In this document: positions 7,924 through 17,304 of the stretch, piece after piece
How positions within the stretch are numbered: the stretch's first letter is position 1
Layout: the number at the start of each line of letters is the position of its first letter
Origin: Vineibacter terrae
Lineage (GTDB): Bacteria > Pseudomonadota > Alphaproteobacteria > Reyranellales > Reyranellaceae
DNA length: 64,000 nt
Direction of reading: 5' to 3'
Assembly (NCBI RefSeq): GCF_008039615.1
Contig: NZ_VDUZ01000004.1
Coordinates: 62,001-126,000 of the forward strand
Notes under the pieces: generated by a model
What the model saw: only the letters and a program-made list of their open reading frames with translations
Told to the model about the DNA's origin: nothing
Database searches by the model: none
Translations under genes and position numbers: made by a program

Positions 7924-8389
7924 GACATTTCCCCGGTTTTGACCCGAGCGCCGCCCAACGGCCGATGGAGACGTTCCCCGGCGCGATGCCCCGTCGCATC
8001 CGTGGGAATGGATCTCCAGCAAGCACGGTGGGCGGATCGCCGCCCGAGCCGGTACAACTGAAACTCTTCTTTTCTCGATCCCTTATGTAGGCACGCCCGC
8101 CGAAAATCAGCCTGACGGAAATTCTCGGTGGCGCTTCGGCAATCGGTTCGTAATGAACAAATTCGTAAAAAATTGGTGCAGGACCGTCAAAGAAATTTCT
8201 AATGCATTGAAATTGCTTGATTTTATTTTCACATAAATTTAACGATCCCAGCGAAAGGGTGGGACATTTCATCGCAATTGCAAGAGCTTAGAAACCACTC
8301 CTCATATAGGGTTGTGCGCTAGAGGCAAACGCTCACTTCCCCGAATGGAACAGTCTTTGCGCACGGCCCGGTTGCGCCTGTGGATGGCG
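7924..8389. other. Intergenic region with an AT-rich island
   Basis: No gene is supported here. About 8090-8300 is conspicuously AT-rich (runs such as GAAATTTCTAATGCATTG and TTTTATTTTCACATAAATTT) in an otherwise very GC-rich window. It lies between the small membrane protein's start and the end of the NarL-type regulator gene. It could hold a promoter for the minus-strand small genes or be a remnant of foreign DNA. I see no convincing RNA fold or reading frame. Confidence 0.5.
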
Positions 8390-9037
8390 TCAGGATTTGC
8401 CGGGCGAGGAGGCGAGATACTCGATCGCGGTGCGGATCAGGTCGGGGAAGTTGCGCGCGCCCAGCTTCACCTTCAGCTGCGAGCACATGTTCACGACGGT
8501 CTTGTAGCTGACGCCCAGCTCGTCGGCGATCTGGCCGTAGGAATGTCCTTCGGCGAGCAGGGCGAGCGCCTGCAGCTCGCGCGGCGTCACGGCGCCGAAG
8601 GCCTGGGAGGGGCTGCGCATGCGCAGCACCGCGACCTGGGTGGCGAGCTGGTGGCTGAGGTAGGGCAGGCCGCGGCCGACCTTGTCGAGCGCCTCGAGAA
8701 GGTCCTCGGGCGCGGTGTCCTTCAGCAGGTAGCCGGTGGCGCCAGCCTCGAGCGCGCGGCTCACGATCACCGGATCGCCGTGCATGCTGAACACCAGGAT
8801 CGGGACGCGCTCGTCGCGCTGGCGCAGCCAGCGGATCAGGTCCAGGCCGCCGAAGCCCTTGCCCTGCATCGCGAGGTCGACGACGACGAGATCGGGGTGA
8901 TGCCGCTGGTACAGTGAACAGGCGGACTCGGGATTGCTGGCCTCCAGGATCTCCTGGGCGCCGGCATCCTCCAGCACGCGCCGGCAGCCCTGCAGGACGA
9001 TCGGATGGTCGTCGACGACCAGCACCCGTGTCATCAT
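8390..9037 (-). CDS. NarL/FixJ-type response regulator
   Basis: A 215-residue two-component response regulator. The receiver domain has the acidic pair in LVVDDHP, the phosphoacceptor Asp in DLVVVDLAM, the switch Ser in FSMHG and Lys in LLKDT. A LuxR-type HTH follows at the C-terminus (TPRELQALALLAEGHSYGQI and ELGVSYKTVVNMCSQLKVKL). Its ATG overlaps the stop of the histidine kinase gene (ATGA), so the two are cotranslated and form a cognate pair. A TonB-dependent receptor gene is divergent from the kinase gene and is a plausible regulatory target, but this is inference. Confidence 0.92.
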   Translation of the reverse strand: MMTRVLVVDDHPIVLQGCRRVLEDAGAQEILEASNPESACSLYQRHHPDLVVVDLAMQGKGFGGLDLIRWLRQRDERVPILVFSMHGDPVIVSRALEAGATGYLLKDTAPEDLLEALDKVGRGLPYLSHQLATQVAVLRMRSPSQAFGAVTPRELQALALLAEGHSYGQIADELGVSYKTVVNMCSQLKVKLGARNFPDLIRTAIEYLASSPGKS

Positions 9038-10665
9038 GGCCGGCCGTGCTCGCTGCTGCCGATGCCGTCGCCGGCGGTGGCATGATCCTTCTCCATGCTC
9101 TCCATCGTATCCGCCGCCTCGATCGGTATGGCGACGTCCAGCCGCGTGCCGCCGTTGGGCTCGCTGACGAGCGTCAGGCGGCCGCCCAGCGCCCGCACCC
9201 GCTCCTCCATGCCACGCCACCCCAGGCCGGGCCGGGCGTCGGGCGCGATGCCGTGGCCGTCGTCGCGCACCGACAGAAGCAGGAGGGCAGGCATGGCATC
9301 ATCGGCGTGCCGCGGCTCGGCCGCCTGCTCCGCCAGCGTCACGGCGATCGTCGCCGCGCCGGCGTGCCGGGCGGCGTTGGTGATGCCCTCCTGCACGCAG
9401 CGGAAGACCGTCAGATCAACACCGTTGCCGTAGCTGTGCGTGACGCGGCCAATCTCGAAGGTGATACACCGATCCGGGACCTTGCCCTCGAAATCGGCGA
9501 CCAGGCTGGCGATGGCGTCGGCCAGCGGCACGTGACCGAGCGCCATGGGCCGCAGCCGCCCGAGAAGATCGCGGTTCAGCACGCGCATGCGGTCGGTGAT
9601 CGTCCCGATCGAGGCGACGCGCTCATGGATGCGCTGCGCCGCGTCCATGGGCAGCTCGCGCGCCAGCCGGTCGATCGAGGCGACGTTCGCCTTCAGGCCG
9701 AACAGGCAGGGTCCCAGCTCGTCGTGCAGCTCCATCGCGATCTGCCGGCGCTCATCGTCCTGGACGGTGACGAGATGCCGGTTCAGCCGTGCATTGTCGG
9801 TCCTGGCCGCGGCGATGCTGTCGGCCAGCGCGTTGAACCTTCCGGCGATGTCGGCCAGCTCGCGCACCGCCGGCCGCCGCAAGCGGTGGCGCAGCTGTCC
9901 TTGCTCGAGCGCGCGCAGGCCGCCAGCAAGGCTTGTGAGCGGATGCAGCACCCGGCCGAGCGCGACATAGAGCACGGCGAAAACGGTCGCGTTGAGGATC
10001 AGGGCCAGCAGCGCCAGGCCGGACGCATCCTGCCAGATCTCGGTGATCTCGTCGGCCGCCTGGCCGACCACGACAATGGTGCCGACATGTTGGCCGCCGA
10101 CCACGACAGGCACGTCGCGGCGCAGATTGTCGACCTGCACGAGCGCCTGGAACCAGGCCGGCGCCGCGGCGTCCTGGGCCGGCCCGGCAGCACCGTCGGC
10201 GTCGTCTCCTGGCGGTGGCGATACCGTGCGGCCATCGGCGTCGATCACCAGGATCCGGACATGGCGCGGGTGGCGCAGGCGAACGGCGAGGTCGTCGAGG
10301 CCCAGCGTGCGGGACGTGTCGCGCGCCAGCCACGAGACGGTGCCGCGCACGAAGCGCTCGGCCACGTCGACCGACGCCGCGAGCTCGGCCTCGATGGCGC
10401 GCTGCCCGTTGTAGATGACGATGACGGCGGCGGCGAAGCCCGCGACGAGGTTGATCACGACGAAGGTGCCGAGAAGCTGGGTGCGGACGGAGCGGTCGTA
10501 CCATAGCCAGCGCGACAAGATGCCGGTGATGGTCCGGCGATGACGCGCTGCTGGCGGCGCTGCGGCATCCGGCGAGTCGCCGTCCTCGTCCCTCAGTGCG
10601 GTGCTCACAGCAGACGCTTCCCCCGCAATCGTTGCCGATCGACGCGGCCGCAAATGCATATCCAT
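9034..10665 (-). CDS. Membrane sensor histidine kinase (NarX/DegS-like, HisKA_3)
   Basis: A sensor kinase of about 543 residues. It has a first membrane span (LLGTFVVINLVAGFAAAVIV), a periplasmic sensor loop of about 150 residues, a second span (ALLALILNATVFAVLYVAL), then HAMP, a HisKA_3 dimerisation/phosphoacceptor region (QDDERRQIAMELHDELGP, phosphorylated His in LHDEL) and a C-terminal ATPase domain (DDGHGI and GLGWRGMEERV as G-boxes). The start is placed at the first ATG outside the control region of the divergent TonB receptor; an ATG two codons later is also possible. Cotranscribed with the NarL-type regulator. Confidence 0.9.
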   Translation of the reverse strand: MDMHLRPRRSATIAGEASAVSTALRDEDGDSPDAAAPPAARHRRTITGILSRWLWYDRSVRTQLLGTFVVINLVAGFAAAVIVIYNGQRAIEAELAASVDVAERFVRGTVSWLARDTSRTLGLDDLAVRLRHPRHVRILVIDADGRTVSPPPGDDADGAAGPAQDAAAPAWFQALVQVDNLRRDVPVVVGGQHVGTIVVVGQAADEITEIWQDASGLALLALILNATVFAVLYVALGRVLHPLTSLAGGLRALEQGQLRHRLRRPAVRELADIAGRFNALADSIAAARTDNARLNRHLVTVQDDERRQIAMELHDELGPCLFGLKANVASIDRLARELPMDAAQRIHERVASIGTITDRMRVLNRDLLGRLRPMALGHVPLADAIASLVADFEGKVPDRCITFEIGRVTHSYGNGVDLTVFRCVQEGITNAARHAGAATIAVTLAEQAAEPRHADDAMPALLLLSVRDDGHGIAPDARPGLGWRGMEERVRALGGRLTLVSEPNGGTRLDVAIPIEAADTMESMEKDHATAGDGIGSSEHGRP

Positions 10666-10781
10666 GCAAGAACGCCGTGTCGCCGGGACCCGGGAACATT
10701 GTGCAATGAATTTTGGAACTTGTCTGCGTACGAGCGGGCCCATGCCTTGGTTAGCATGACTCAAAATATCGGGGGGAAGCC

Positions 10782-13184
10782 ATGGGCAGATCATTCGCGG
10801 GCGCGGCACTTCTTGCGTGGCTGCCGGCCACGGTGCTGGCGCAGACGCCTGCGCCCGACACGCCGCCAGCGGGAAGTCCGCCGGCACCGGCAACGCCGGC
10901 GCCCACACTGCCCGAGATCGTTGTGATCGGCGCGACGCCGATGCTCGGCTCGGGCATCGCGCGCGACAAGGTCCCCGGCGCCAGCTATGTGCTGAAGCGC
11001 GAGGACATGAGGATCACGGGCGGCGTGCCCAACCTGCTCGATGCGCTCGATGCACGTGTCGGCGGCATCTCCCTGAACCAGGCGCAGAACAACCCGTTCC
11101 AGCCCAACCTGCTGTTCCGCGGCTTCGAGGCCTCGCCGCTGGCCGGCAACGCGCAGGGGCTGGCGGTGTACGTCAACGGCGTGCGCTTCAACCAGCCGTT
11201 CGGCGACACCGTGAACTGGGATCTCATCCCCTCGATGGCGATCGACCGCGTCGAGATCCAGGGCTCCAACCCGGTGTACGGCCTGAACGCGCTGGGCGGC
11301 GCCGTAGCGGTGCAGCTCAAGAACGGCTTCACCTACCAGGGCGCCGAGTACGAGGTGATGGGCGGCTCGTTCGGCCGCGTCACCGGCTCGTTCCAGATGG
11401 GCAAGCAATTTGACGGCTTCGCCGTCTACGTCGCCGGCAGCGGCCTGCACGAGTCGGGGTGGCGCGACTTCTCGCCTTCGACGCTGCGCCAGTTCTACGG
11501 CGACCTGGGCTGGCGCGGCAGCAAGGGGCAGGTCAACCTGAGCGTGCTGGCGGCCAACAACAGCCTGGTCGGCAACGGCACCGCGCCGGTCGAGCTGCTG
11601 GCCGCCGACCGCAATTCGGTGTTCACGCATCCCGACAAGACCAAGAACAAGTATCTGCGCGTCAGCCTGGCCGGCCGGTACGAGATCAACGACGAGATCT
11701 CCCTGGACGCCAACGCGTATTACAGCCGCTTCTCGCACCGCACCAAGAACGGCGACGCCTCCGAGGCGGAAGCCTGCGAGGACGATCAGAGCCAGCTGTG
11801 CCTGGAGGAGGACGGTCCCCGGCTGCGGGACCGTTCCGGCAACGTGATCCCCAACGACCTCGTCAGCCCGTTCCTGAGCATCCCAGCCTTTGCCGACCGC
11901 TTCGACGAGGGCGGCCCCTATGCCCAGCTCAACCGCACCAACACCAACACCGAAGGGTTCGGCGCCGCCCTGCAGCTCACGCACCAGGGGCAGCTGTTCG
12001 GGCGGTCCAACCGGTTCATCGTCGGCGCCAGCTATGACGGCGGCCGCACGCGCTTCAAGGCCAGCTCGGAGCTGGGCGCCCTGACGCTGGACCGCGGCGT
12101 CGCCGGATCGGGGCTGATCATCAGCCAGCCCGACGGCTCGATCACGCCGGTGTCGGTGCGGGCCAGCAACGACTATTTCGGCATCTACGTGTCGGACGTG
12201 CTGGACATCACCGATGCGCTGTCGCTGACGCTGGGCGGCCGCTTCAACGTCGCCAAGATCCAGTTGCGCGACCAGATCGGCACCAGCCTCAACGGCAATC
12301 ATACCTTCACGCGGTTCAATCCGGCGGCGGGCGTCACCTACAAGGTCACGCCGGACATCTCGGTCTATGCCGGCTACGCCGAGGCCAGCCGCGCGCCGAC
12401 TCCGGCCGAGCTGTCCTGCGCCGATCCCGCGGCGCCGTGCAGCCTGACCAACTTCTTCGTCGGCGACCCGCCGCTGAAGCAGGTGGTGGCGCGCACGATG
12501 GAGGCCGGCGTGCGCGGGCAGTTCAAGGTGCTCGACACGGCGCGGGTCACCTGGAACCTGGGCCTGTTCCGCACCAACACCGACGACGACATCATGTTCG
12601 TCTCCAGCCCGATCGTGGGCCGCGCCTTCTTCCAGAATGTCGGCGCCACGAGGCGGCAGGGACTGGAGGCGGGCGCCGAGATCCGCGGCAAGCGCTGGGC
12701 CGCCTTCGTCGACTACGCCTTCACCGATGCCACCTTCCGCAAGGCGCTGACGATGAACAGCCCGGAGAATCCGGCGGCCGACGATGACGGCACGATCCAG
12801 GTGCGCCGTGGCGACCGGCTGCCGGGCGTGCCGGCGCATACCCTGAAATTCGGCGGCGCCGTCGGCGTCACCGAGGCCTGGCGGGTCGGCATGACCGGGC
12901 AGTTCGCCAGCGGCCGCTACCTGGTGGGCGACGAGGCCAACCTGAACCGCAGGACCGGCTCGTATGTCGTCGTCGGCCTCAACACCAGCTACGACATCAC
13001 GCCCAACATCCAGGTGTTCGGCCTGATCACCAACCTGTTCAACGCCAAGTACGCGACCTTCGGCACGTTCTCGCCGACATCCTCGGTGCCGATGACGGAA
13101 GCGCCCGACGCCACCAACCCGCGCAGCCTCAGCCCCGGCATGCCGCGCGCCTTCTACGCCGGGCTGCGCATCCGCCTGCCGTAG
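10782..13184 (+). CDS. TonB-dependent outer-membrane receptor
   Basis: An 800-residue outer-membrane active-transport receptor. It has a signal peptide (ALLAWLPATVLAQ, cleavage around residue 20), a Pro-rich linker, a TonB-box-like segment PEIVVIG at residues 44-50, a plug domain (NLLDALDARVGGISLNQAQ, then FRGFEASPLAGNAQGLAVYV) and a 22-strand barrel ending in the usual aromatic-rich tail (FYAGLRIRLP). A GGGGGGAAGCC ribosome site precedes the ATG. Substrate unknown: the plug resembles the general ferric-siderophore/cobalamin class. The divergent two-component pair may regulate it. Confidence 0.93.
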   Translation: MGRSFAGAALLAWLPATVLAQTPAPDTPPAGSPPAPATPAPTLPEIVVIGATPMLGSGIARDKVPGASYVLKREDMRITGGVPNLLDALDARVGGISLNQAQNNPFQPNLLFRGFEASPLAGNAQGLAVYVNGVRFNQPFGDTVNWDLIPSMAIDRVEIQGSNPVYGLNALGGAVAVQLKNGFTYQGAEYEVMGGSFGRVTGSFQMGKQFDGFAVYVAGSGLHESGWRDFSPSTLRQFYGDLGWRGSKGQVNLSVLAANNSLVGNGTAPVELLAADRNSVFTHPDKTKNKYLRVSLAGRYEINDEISLDANAYYSRFSHRTKNGDASEAEACEDDQSQLCLEEDGPRLRDRSGNVIPNDLVSPFLSIPAFADRFDEGGPYAQLNRTNTNTEGFGAALQLTHQGQLFGRSNRFIVGASYDGGRTRFKASSELGALTLDRGVAGSGLIISQPDGSITPVSVRASNDYFGIYVSDVLDITDALSLTLGGRFNVAKIQLRDQIGTSLNGNHTFTRFNPAAGVTYKVTPDISVYAGYAEASRAPTPAELSCADPAAPCSLTNFFVGDPPLKQVVARTMEAGVRGQFKVLDTARVTWNLGLFRTNTDDDIMFVSSPIVGRAFFQNVGATRRQGLEAGAEIRGKRWAAFVDYAFTDATFRKALTMNSPENPAADDDGTIQVRRGDRLPGVPAHTLKFGGAVGVTEAWRVGMTGQFASGRYLVGDEANLNRRTGSYVVVGLNTSYDITPNIQVFGLITNLFNAKYATFGTFSPTSSVPMTEAPDATNPRSLSPGMPRAFYAGLRIRLP

Positions 13185-13205
13185 TGCGCCGGGGAGGGGC
13201 GCCGA

Positions 13206-14201
13206 TCACCCGGCGGCCGGCTTCAGCGAGAGCTCGGCCTGGCCGGGGGCTGCCACCGACAGCGCCCGGGCGCTGACCGGCGTGATCCCCGGCCGGGGCG
13301 GCAGGTTGGCCGGCACCCGGATGTCCCAGGCCAGCCCGAGGAAGGCGAGCAGCTTGATGAACCACCAGCCGAGGTCGATCTGGCCGGGGTAGAGGCCATG
13401 CCGGGCCGAGCCGGGGAAGGCGTGGTGGTTGTTGTGCCAGCTCTCGCCCATGGTGGGGATGGCCAGCAGCGGCACGTTGTGCGCCTGGATCACGGCGCCG
13501 TCGACCGTCCAGTCCTGCGGTCCGCGCGTGTGCGCCAGGTAGGAGATCAGCCAGTGCATCGTGGTGCACAGCGACACGCGTACGAAGACGCCCCAGACGA
13601 CCCAGGGCCACCCGCCCACGGCGTACAGCGCCAGGCCGATGGGGATCTGGTGCAGCATCCAGGTGCGGTCGAGGAAGCGATAGAAGGGATCGTCGCTGAT
13701 GCCGGGGCCGGGCTCGAAATGCGGCGGGTGCCGCAGCTTCAATCTTCCGTGCAGGTAGAGCAACCCGTCGAGCCACATCGCCTTCTTGTGGGCCAGGATG
13801 GCATGGCAGGCGGGCTGCCGCTGCGCCCAGTCGCGGCTGTCGTGCAGCCGGATGGTCCAGATCGGCCCTCCCATGCCGACGGCGATGCCGAGCCAGACCA
13901 GCAACCGCTCCAGCCATTTCGGACATTCGAAGCTGCGGTGGATCAGCCGGCGGTGGAAGCCGACGGAGTGGCCGGCGCACATCGTGATCGCCGACAGCGC
14001 CAGGAAGACGGCGACGGCACCCCAGGTGATGTAGAGCGGCGCCTGCGCCAGCGCCGCCAGCAGCATGCCGGCGTTCCAGAGCGAGCGCAGGGGATCCCAG
14101 ACGACGCGGCCTTCGATCGGGTCGGCGGTATCCAGGCCGGTCAACGACTTGACCTGGTAGGCGCGCTCGTAGGCGAGCTGTCGGCTCGACGTGTCGGTCA
14201 T
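13206..14201 (-). CDS. Acyl-CoA desaturase-like fatty acid desaturase
   Basis: A 331-residue integral membrane di-iron desaturase. The first His box HSVGFHRRLIHR and the third WHNNHH are canonical. The region of the second box reads CHAILAHKK and lacks the usual HRxHH pattern, so it belongs to an atypical subgroup. Several hydrophobic segments flank the boxes. The ATG overlaps the stop of the GbsR-like regulator gene (ATGA), so the two form one operon and the regulator may control membrane-lipid desaturation. It converges with the TonB receptor gene. Confidence 0.85.
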   Translation of the reverse strand: MTDTSSRQLAYERAYQVKSLTGLDTADPIEGRVVWDPLRSLWNAGMLLAALAQAPLYITWGAVAVFLALSAITMCAGHSVGFHRRLIHRSFECPKWLERLLVWLGIAVGMGGPIWTIRLHDSRDWAQRQPACHAILAHKKAMWLDGLLYLHGRLKLRHPPHFEPGPGISDDPFYRFLDRTWMLHQIPIGLALYAVGGWPWVVWGVFVRVSLCTTMHWLISYLAHTRGPQDWTVDGAVIQAHNVPLLAIPTMGESWHNNHHAFPGSARHGLYPGQIDLGWWFIKLLAFLGLAWDIRVPANLPPRPGITPVSARALSVAAPGQAELSLKPAAG

Positions 14202-14746
14202 GATCTGTCTCCCCGGCGTGGACCAAAGGCGCGATCCATGAAGCGGGCGGCGCGGCCGGAGAGGCCGACCATGCGGCGCAGGACCTGGGGCGAGAGGCGT
14301 CGTGCCTGCGCATCGATCGCGGCGAGATCCTCGGCCAGGTCCAGCACGGCGCCGATCCGGCGGGCGATCGACGGGCTGCCGGCATGATCGCGCAGGGCCC
14401 CGGCATGGCAGGCGCGCAGTGTCGCCAGCGCCGGTGCGATCTCGTCGCGGCGGCGCTCGTCGAGGCCCGACATCAGCATCTCCCAGGGATCGCCGCCGAC
14501 CTGCCACTGATCCGGATCAGCCGGCGACGCCATCCGCCAACGCGTGAGATAGGCCAATGCTGCCGCGACGGCATCGACGTCGAGGCCCAGCGCGGCGGCG
14601 ATGTCGGCCTGACGCGCCGGACGTCCCACCAGGTAGAGATATGCATGCACGCGGCAGGGGTCTGCCTGCAGGCCCCAGCGCGGCCCCAGCTCGCCGAGGA
14701 AATCGACGAATTGCCGCATCGTGGGCGACAGGGTGCCGGCGCTCAT
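14198..14746 (-). CDS. GbsR/MarR-like winged-helix regulator
   Basis: A 182-residue DNA-binding protein. The N-terminal half is a winged helix of the GbsR type (FLGELGPRWGLQADPCRVHA, then RQADIAAALGLDVDAVAAAL and YLTRWRMA). The C-terminal half is helical and probably forms the dimer interface. GbsR proteins regulate osmoprotectant or membrane-stress genes. Here the regulator is translationally coupled to a desaturase, suggesting control of membrane fluidity; the link is inferred from context only. Confidence 0.82.
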   Translation of the reverse strand: MSAGTLSPTMRQFVDFLGELGPRWGLQADPCRVHAYLYLVGRPARQADIAAALGLDVDAVAAALAYLTRWRMASPADPDQWQVGGDPWEMLMSGLDERRRDEIAPALATLRACHAGALRDHAGSPSIARRIGAVLDLAEDLAAIDAQARRLSPQVLRRMVGLSGRAARFMDRAFGPRRGDRS

Positions 14747-14902
14747 GGGCGGCGCCCGGCGAGCAGGTTGACGACGACCATCGGCTCACCAGGCTGATCG
14801 CGCGACCGGCAACGTAGGTAACAGCCGCGATGCCGTCGCGCAATGCCGCTGACCGGTGGCGTTGCCATCGATCTGGACGCCGCCGGGATGCTCAGCTCAT
14901 GA

Positions 14903-15220
14903 TCACGCTACCTTCTTGCGAGCGCGCTTCGGTGATGATTTTGCGACCTTCACCTGCAGCCGCATCCCCATGGCCTGCACCAACTTGGCCACGGCGTCGA
15001 AGCTGGGGTTGCCGGCATCGCCCAAAGCCTTGTACAGCCCTTCACGTGTCATGCCGACGTCACGGGCCAGCGCGGTCATGCCCTTGGCTCGGGCTGCTGT
15101 GCGCAGCGCGTGACGGATCAGGGCGGGATCACCATCCTGGAACGCCTCGTCCAGGTAAGCCTCGATCGCCTCGTCGGTATCGAGGTACTCGGCCGCGTCG
15201 AATGGTCTGGTTTCGGCCAC
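14903..15220 (-). CDS. higA: HigA-like antitoxin of a type II toxin-antitoxin module
   Basis: A 105-residue antitoxin of the putative addiction-module antidote family (COG3636). It has an N-terminal toxin-binding segment (RPFDAAEYLDTDEAIEAYLD), then an HTH (GMTALARDVGMTREGLYKAL) and a Lys/Arg-rich tail. The GTG start is chosen for its strong AAGGAGG ribosome site nine bases upstream; there is no ATG in this frame nearby. It is the second gene of the pair, 35 bp after the toxin gene. Its HTH should bind the palindrome at the toxin promoter and repress the operon, the usual behaviour of the family. Confidence 0.88.
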   Translation of the reverse strand: MAETRPFDAAEYLDTDEAIEAYLDEAFQDGDPALIRHALRTAARAKGMTALARDVGMTREGLYKALGDAGNPSFDAVAKLVQAMGMRLQVKVAKSSPKRARKKVA

Positions 15221-15255
15221 GCTCCATGCCCTCCTTGGCCTATGGCGTGTGTGAT

Positions 15256-15549
15256 CTAAGTTCCCGCCAATTTCTTGGCGCGTGCGATGTCCTTGTCTTG
15301 CGTCCGCTTGTCGCCGCCGCACAGCAACAGCAGGATGTCGGCCCCTCGCCGGCAGAAGTACACTCGGTAACCGGGACCGTAGTCGATCCGCAGTGCCGAC
15401 ACGCCGCCCCCGACCGGCTTCACGTCGCCGGGATTGCCGAGCGCGAGACGCTCGGTGCGCAACGCGATCCGTGCCGCCGCTTGACGATCCTTCAGGCTCT
15501 TCATCCAATTGAAGAACTCGTTGGTCTGGATGATCGTCGGCATCATCAT
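15256..15549 (-). CDS. higB: RelE/ParE-superfamily toxin (HigB-like)
   Basis: A 97-residue toxin of the addiction-module killer family (COG3657): NEFFNWMKSLKDRQAAARI at the start, then RIDYGPGYRVYF and a hydrophobic core strand (ILLLLCGGDKRTQDKDI). These match RelE-fold toxins that cleave mRNA or inhibit growth. Three consecutive ATGs open the gene (15549, 15546, 15543), so the exact start is uncertain by two residues. The toxin comes first and the antitoxin second, as in higBA loci. A perfect palindrome overlaps the promoter region just upstream. Confidence 0.88.
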   Translation of the reverse strand: MMMPTIIQTNEFFNWMKSLKDRQAAARIALRTERLALGNPGDVKPVGGGVSALRIDYGPGYRVYFCRRGADILLLLCGGDKRTQDKDIARAKKLAGT

Positions 15550-15552
15550 GAT

Positions 15553-15570
15553 TGTGAACTATAGTTCACA
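15553..15570. promoter_or_regulatory. Perfect 18-bp palindrome, toxin-antitoxin operator
   Basis: TGTGAACTATAGTTCACA is a perfect inverted repeat immediately upstream of the toxin start codons. It contains a TATAGT-like -10 core. Position and symmetry fit an autoregulatory operator for the HTH antitoxin. Confidence 0.8.
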
Positions 15571-15711
15571 TATGGTCAACCAGGAAACTCGCGCTGGTGT
15601 CCGCACCGGCACCGCTGCTGACACGCCGCGTCGCCTCGATCCGCGGCGGCACGGTCGCTTCTCGCCCGTGGGGCGCTGGGCTAGACTGCAGCGCAATGGT
15701 GGGAGATGGCT

Positions 15712-17250
15712 ATGCGGCGCGCTTGCATCGGCATGGTGGCAATGGTGCTGATGACGGTGGCCGCGGCGCCGCTCTCGGCGCAGACGCCGCAGCAGCGCGA
15801 CTGGTGCTTCAAGGGCGGCACCGACGATCAGGCGATCCAGGGCTGCACGGCGGTCCTGCAATCGGCCGGCCTGACGCCGGAGCAGCGCGGCGAGGCCTTC
15901 TTTGCCCGTGCCCTGGCCTATGACCACAAGGCCGACTACGACCGCGCCATCGCCGACTACAGCGAGGCGATCCGGCTGAAGCCCGCGTCGAGCAACACCT
16001 TCCTCAACCGCTGCGGCGCCTATTGGCACAAGGGCGACTACGACCGTGCCATCGCCGACTGCGACCAGGCGATCCGCCTGGATCCCAAGAATGCCATGGC
16101 GTTCAGCAACCGCGGCAACGCCTATGCTCACAAGCGCCAGTATGATCGCGCGCTGGCGGACTACGACCAGGCGCTGAAGCTCAATCCGAAGATGATGGAG
16201 GCCTATGTCAGCCGCGGCGTCTCCTTCATGGACACGAACCAGTACGACCGCGCGCTGGCGGATTTCGATCAGGCCATCCGCCTCGATCCGAAGCAGGTGC
16301 GGGCCTATGTCAACCGTTGCGTCATCCACGTGCTGAGGGGCCAGCCGGCACGGGCGCTGCCCGACTGCAACGAGGCGATCCGCCTCAATCCCAACTATGC
16401 CAATCCGTACCTCGGGCGCTGCAGCGCCTACATGGCCATGGCCGACCACGCACGGGCGTTGGCCGACTGCAACCAAGCCATCCGCCTCGACCCGAACCAG
16501 ATGGCCGGCTATCTCATCCGCGGCAATACCTACGCGATGAAGGGCGACTACGATCTCGCGCTGGCCGATTTCGAGCAGGTGCTGCGGTTCAATCCGAACT
16601 CGCCCGAAGGCCTTGCCGGCCGCGGTGTCGCCTATGTGGGCAAGAGCCAGCCGGATAGGGCGATCGTCGATTTCGATGCCGCCCTGCGCGTGCGCCCCAG
16701 CCTCGAGGATGCCCTGGTCGGTCGCGGCGATGCCTATCGGATGAAGGGGCAGTATGAAAGTGCCCTTGCCGACTACGACCAGGCGCTGCGCACCAACCCG
16801 AGCCAGGCCATGGCATACCGTGGCCGCGCCAGCGCATTCCTGAAGACGGCGCAGTACGATCGCGCCATCGCCGATCTCGACCAGGCCATCCGCCTGGAGC
16901 CGGGCAACGCATCTTCCTACAACAACCGCTGCTGGGCGCGGGCCATCGCCGGGCATCTGCTGCAGGCGGTGACCGATTGCGACGAGGCGCTGCGGCTGCG
17001 GCCGGGCGAGTACGCCGCGCTGGACAGCCGCGGCTTCGCGCAGCTCAAGCTGGGCGACTACAACCGCGCCGTGGCCGACTACGACGCCGCGCTGGGCGTC
17101 AACCCGCGCAGCGCCACGTCGCTGTTCGGGCGCGGCATCGCCAAGCTGCGCAAGGGCGACCGGGCCGGCGGCAGCGCCGACCTCGCCGCCGCCCGCGCCA
17201 TCGAGCCGGGTATCGATGCGCGCTACGCCGGCTACGGCATTCGGCCGTAG
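15712..17250 (+). CDS. Secreted TPR-repeat protein
   Basis: A protein of 512 residues built almost entirely of TPR units after a signal peptide (ACIGMVAMVLMTVAAAPLSA). About 13 repeats of 34 residues carry the TPR signature (for example YDRAIADYSEAIRLKP and YDRALADYDQALKLNP). I chose the second ATG because the GGGAG ribosome site stands six bases before it and abuts the first ATG. The protein is expected in the periplasm as a protein-interaction scaffold; no partner is indicated. It is monocistronic and divergent from the toxin-antitoxin operon. Confidence 0.88.
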   Translation: MRRACIGMVAMVLMTVAAAPLSAQTPQQRDWCFKGGTDDQAIQGCTAVLQSAGLTPEQRGEAFFARALAYDHKADYDRAIADYSEAIRLKPASSNTFLNRCGAYWHKGDYDRAIADCDQAIRLDPKNAMAFSNRGNAYAHKRQYDRALADYDQALKLNPKMMEAYVSRGVSFMDTNQYDRALADFDQAIRLDPKQVRAYVNRCVIHVLRGQPARALPDCNEAIRLNPNYANPYLGRCSAYMAMADHARALADCNQAIRLDPNQMAGYLIRGNTYAMKGDYDLALADFEQVLRFNPNSPEGLAGRGVAYVGKSQPDRAIVDFDAALRVRPSLEDALVGRGDAYRMKGQYESALADYDQALRTNPSQAMAYRGRASAFLKTAQYDRAIADLDQAIRLEPGNASSYNNRCWARAIAGHLLQAVTDCDEALRLRPGEYAALDSRGFAQLKLGDYNRAVADYDAALGVNPRSATSLFGRGIAKLRKGDRAGGSADLAAARAIEPGIDARYAGYGIRP

Positions 17251-17304
17251 GCGGCGGAGACGGGTGGAGGAGAATCGCGGCGCGGCTTGCGACGCCGCGC
17301 CGCC

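Noticed and set aside
10791-12839. Long minus-strand frame inside the TonB receptor gene
   Set aside because: Same reason: antisense open frame caused by GC bias, with no family resemblance.
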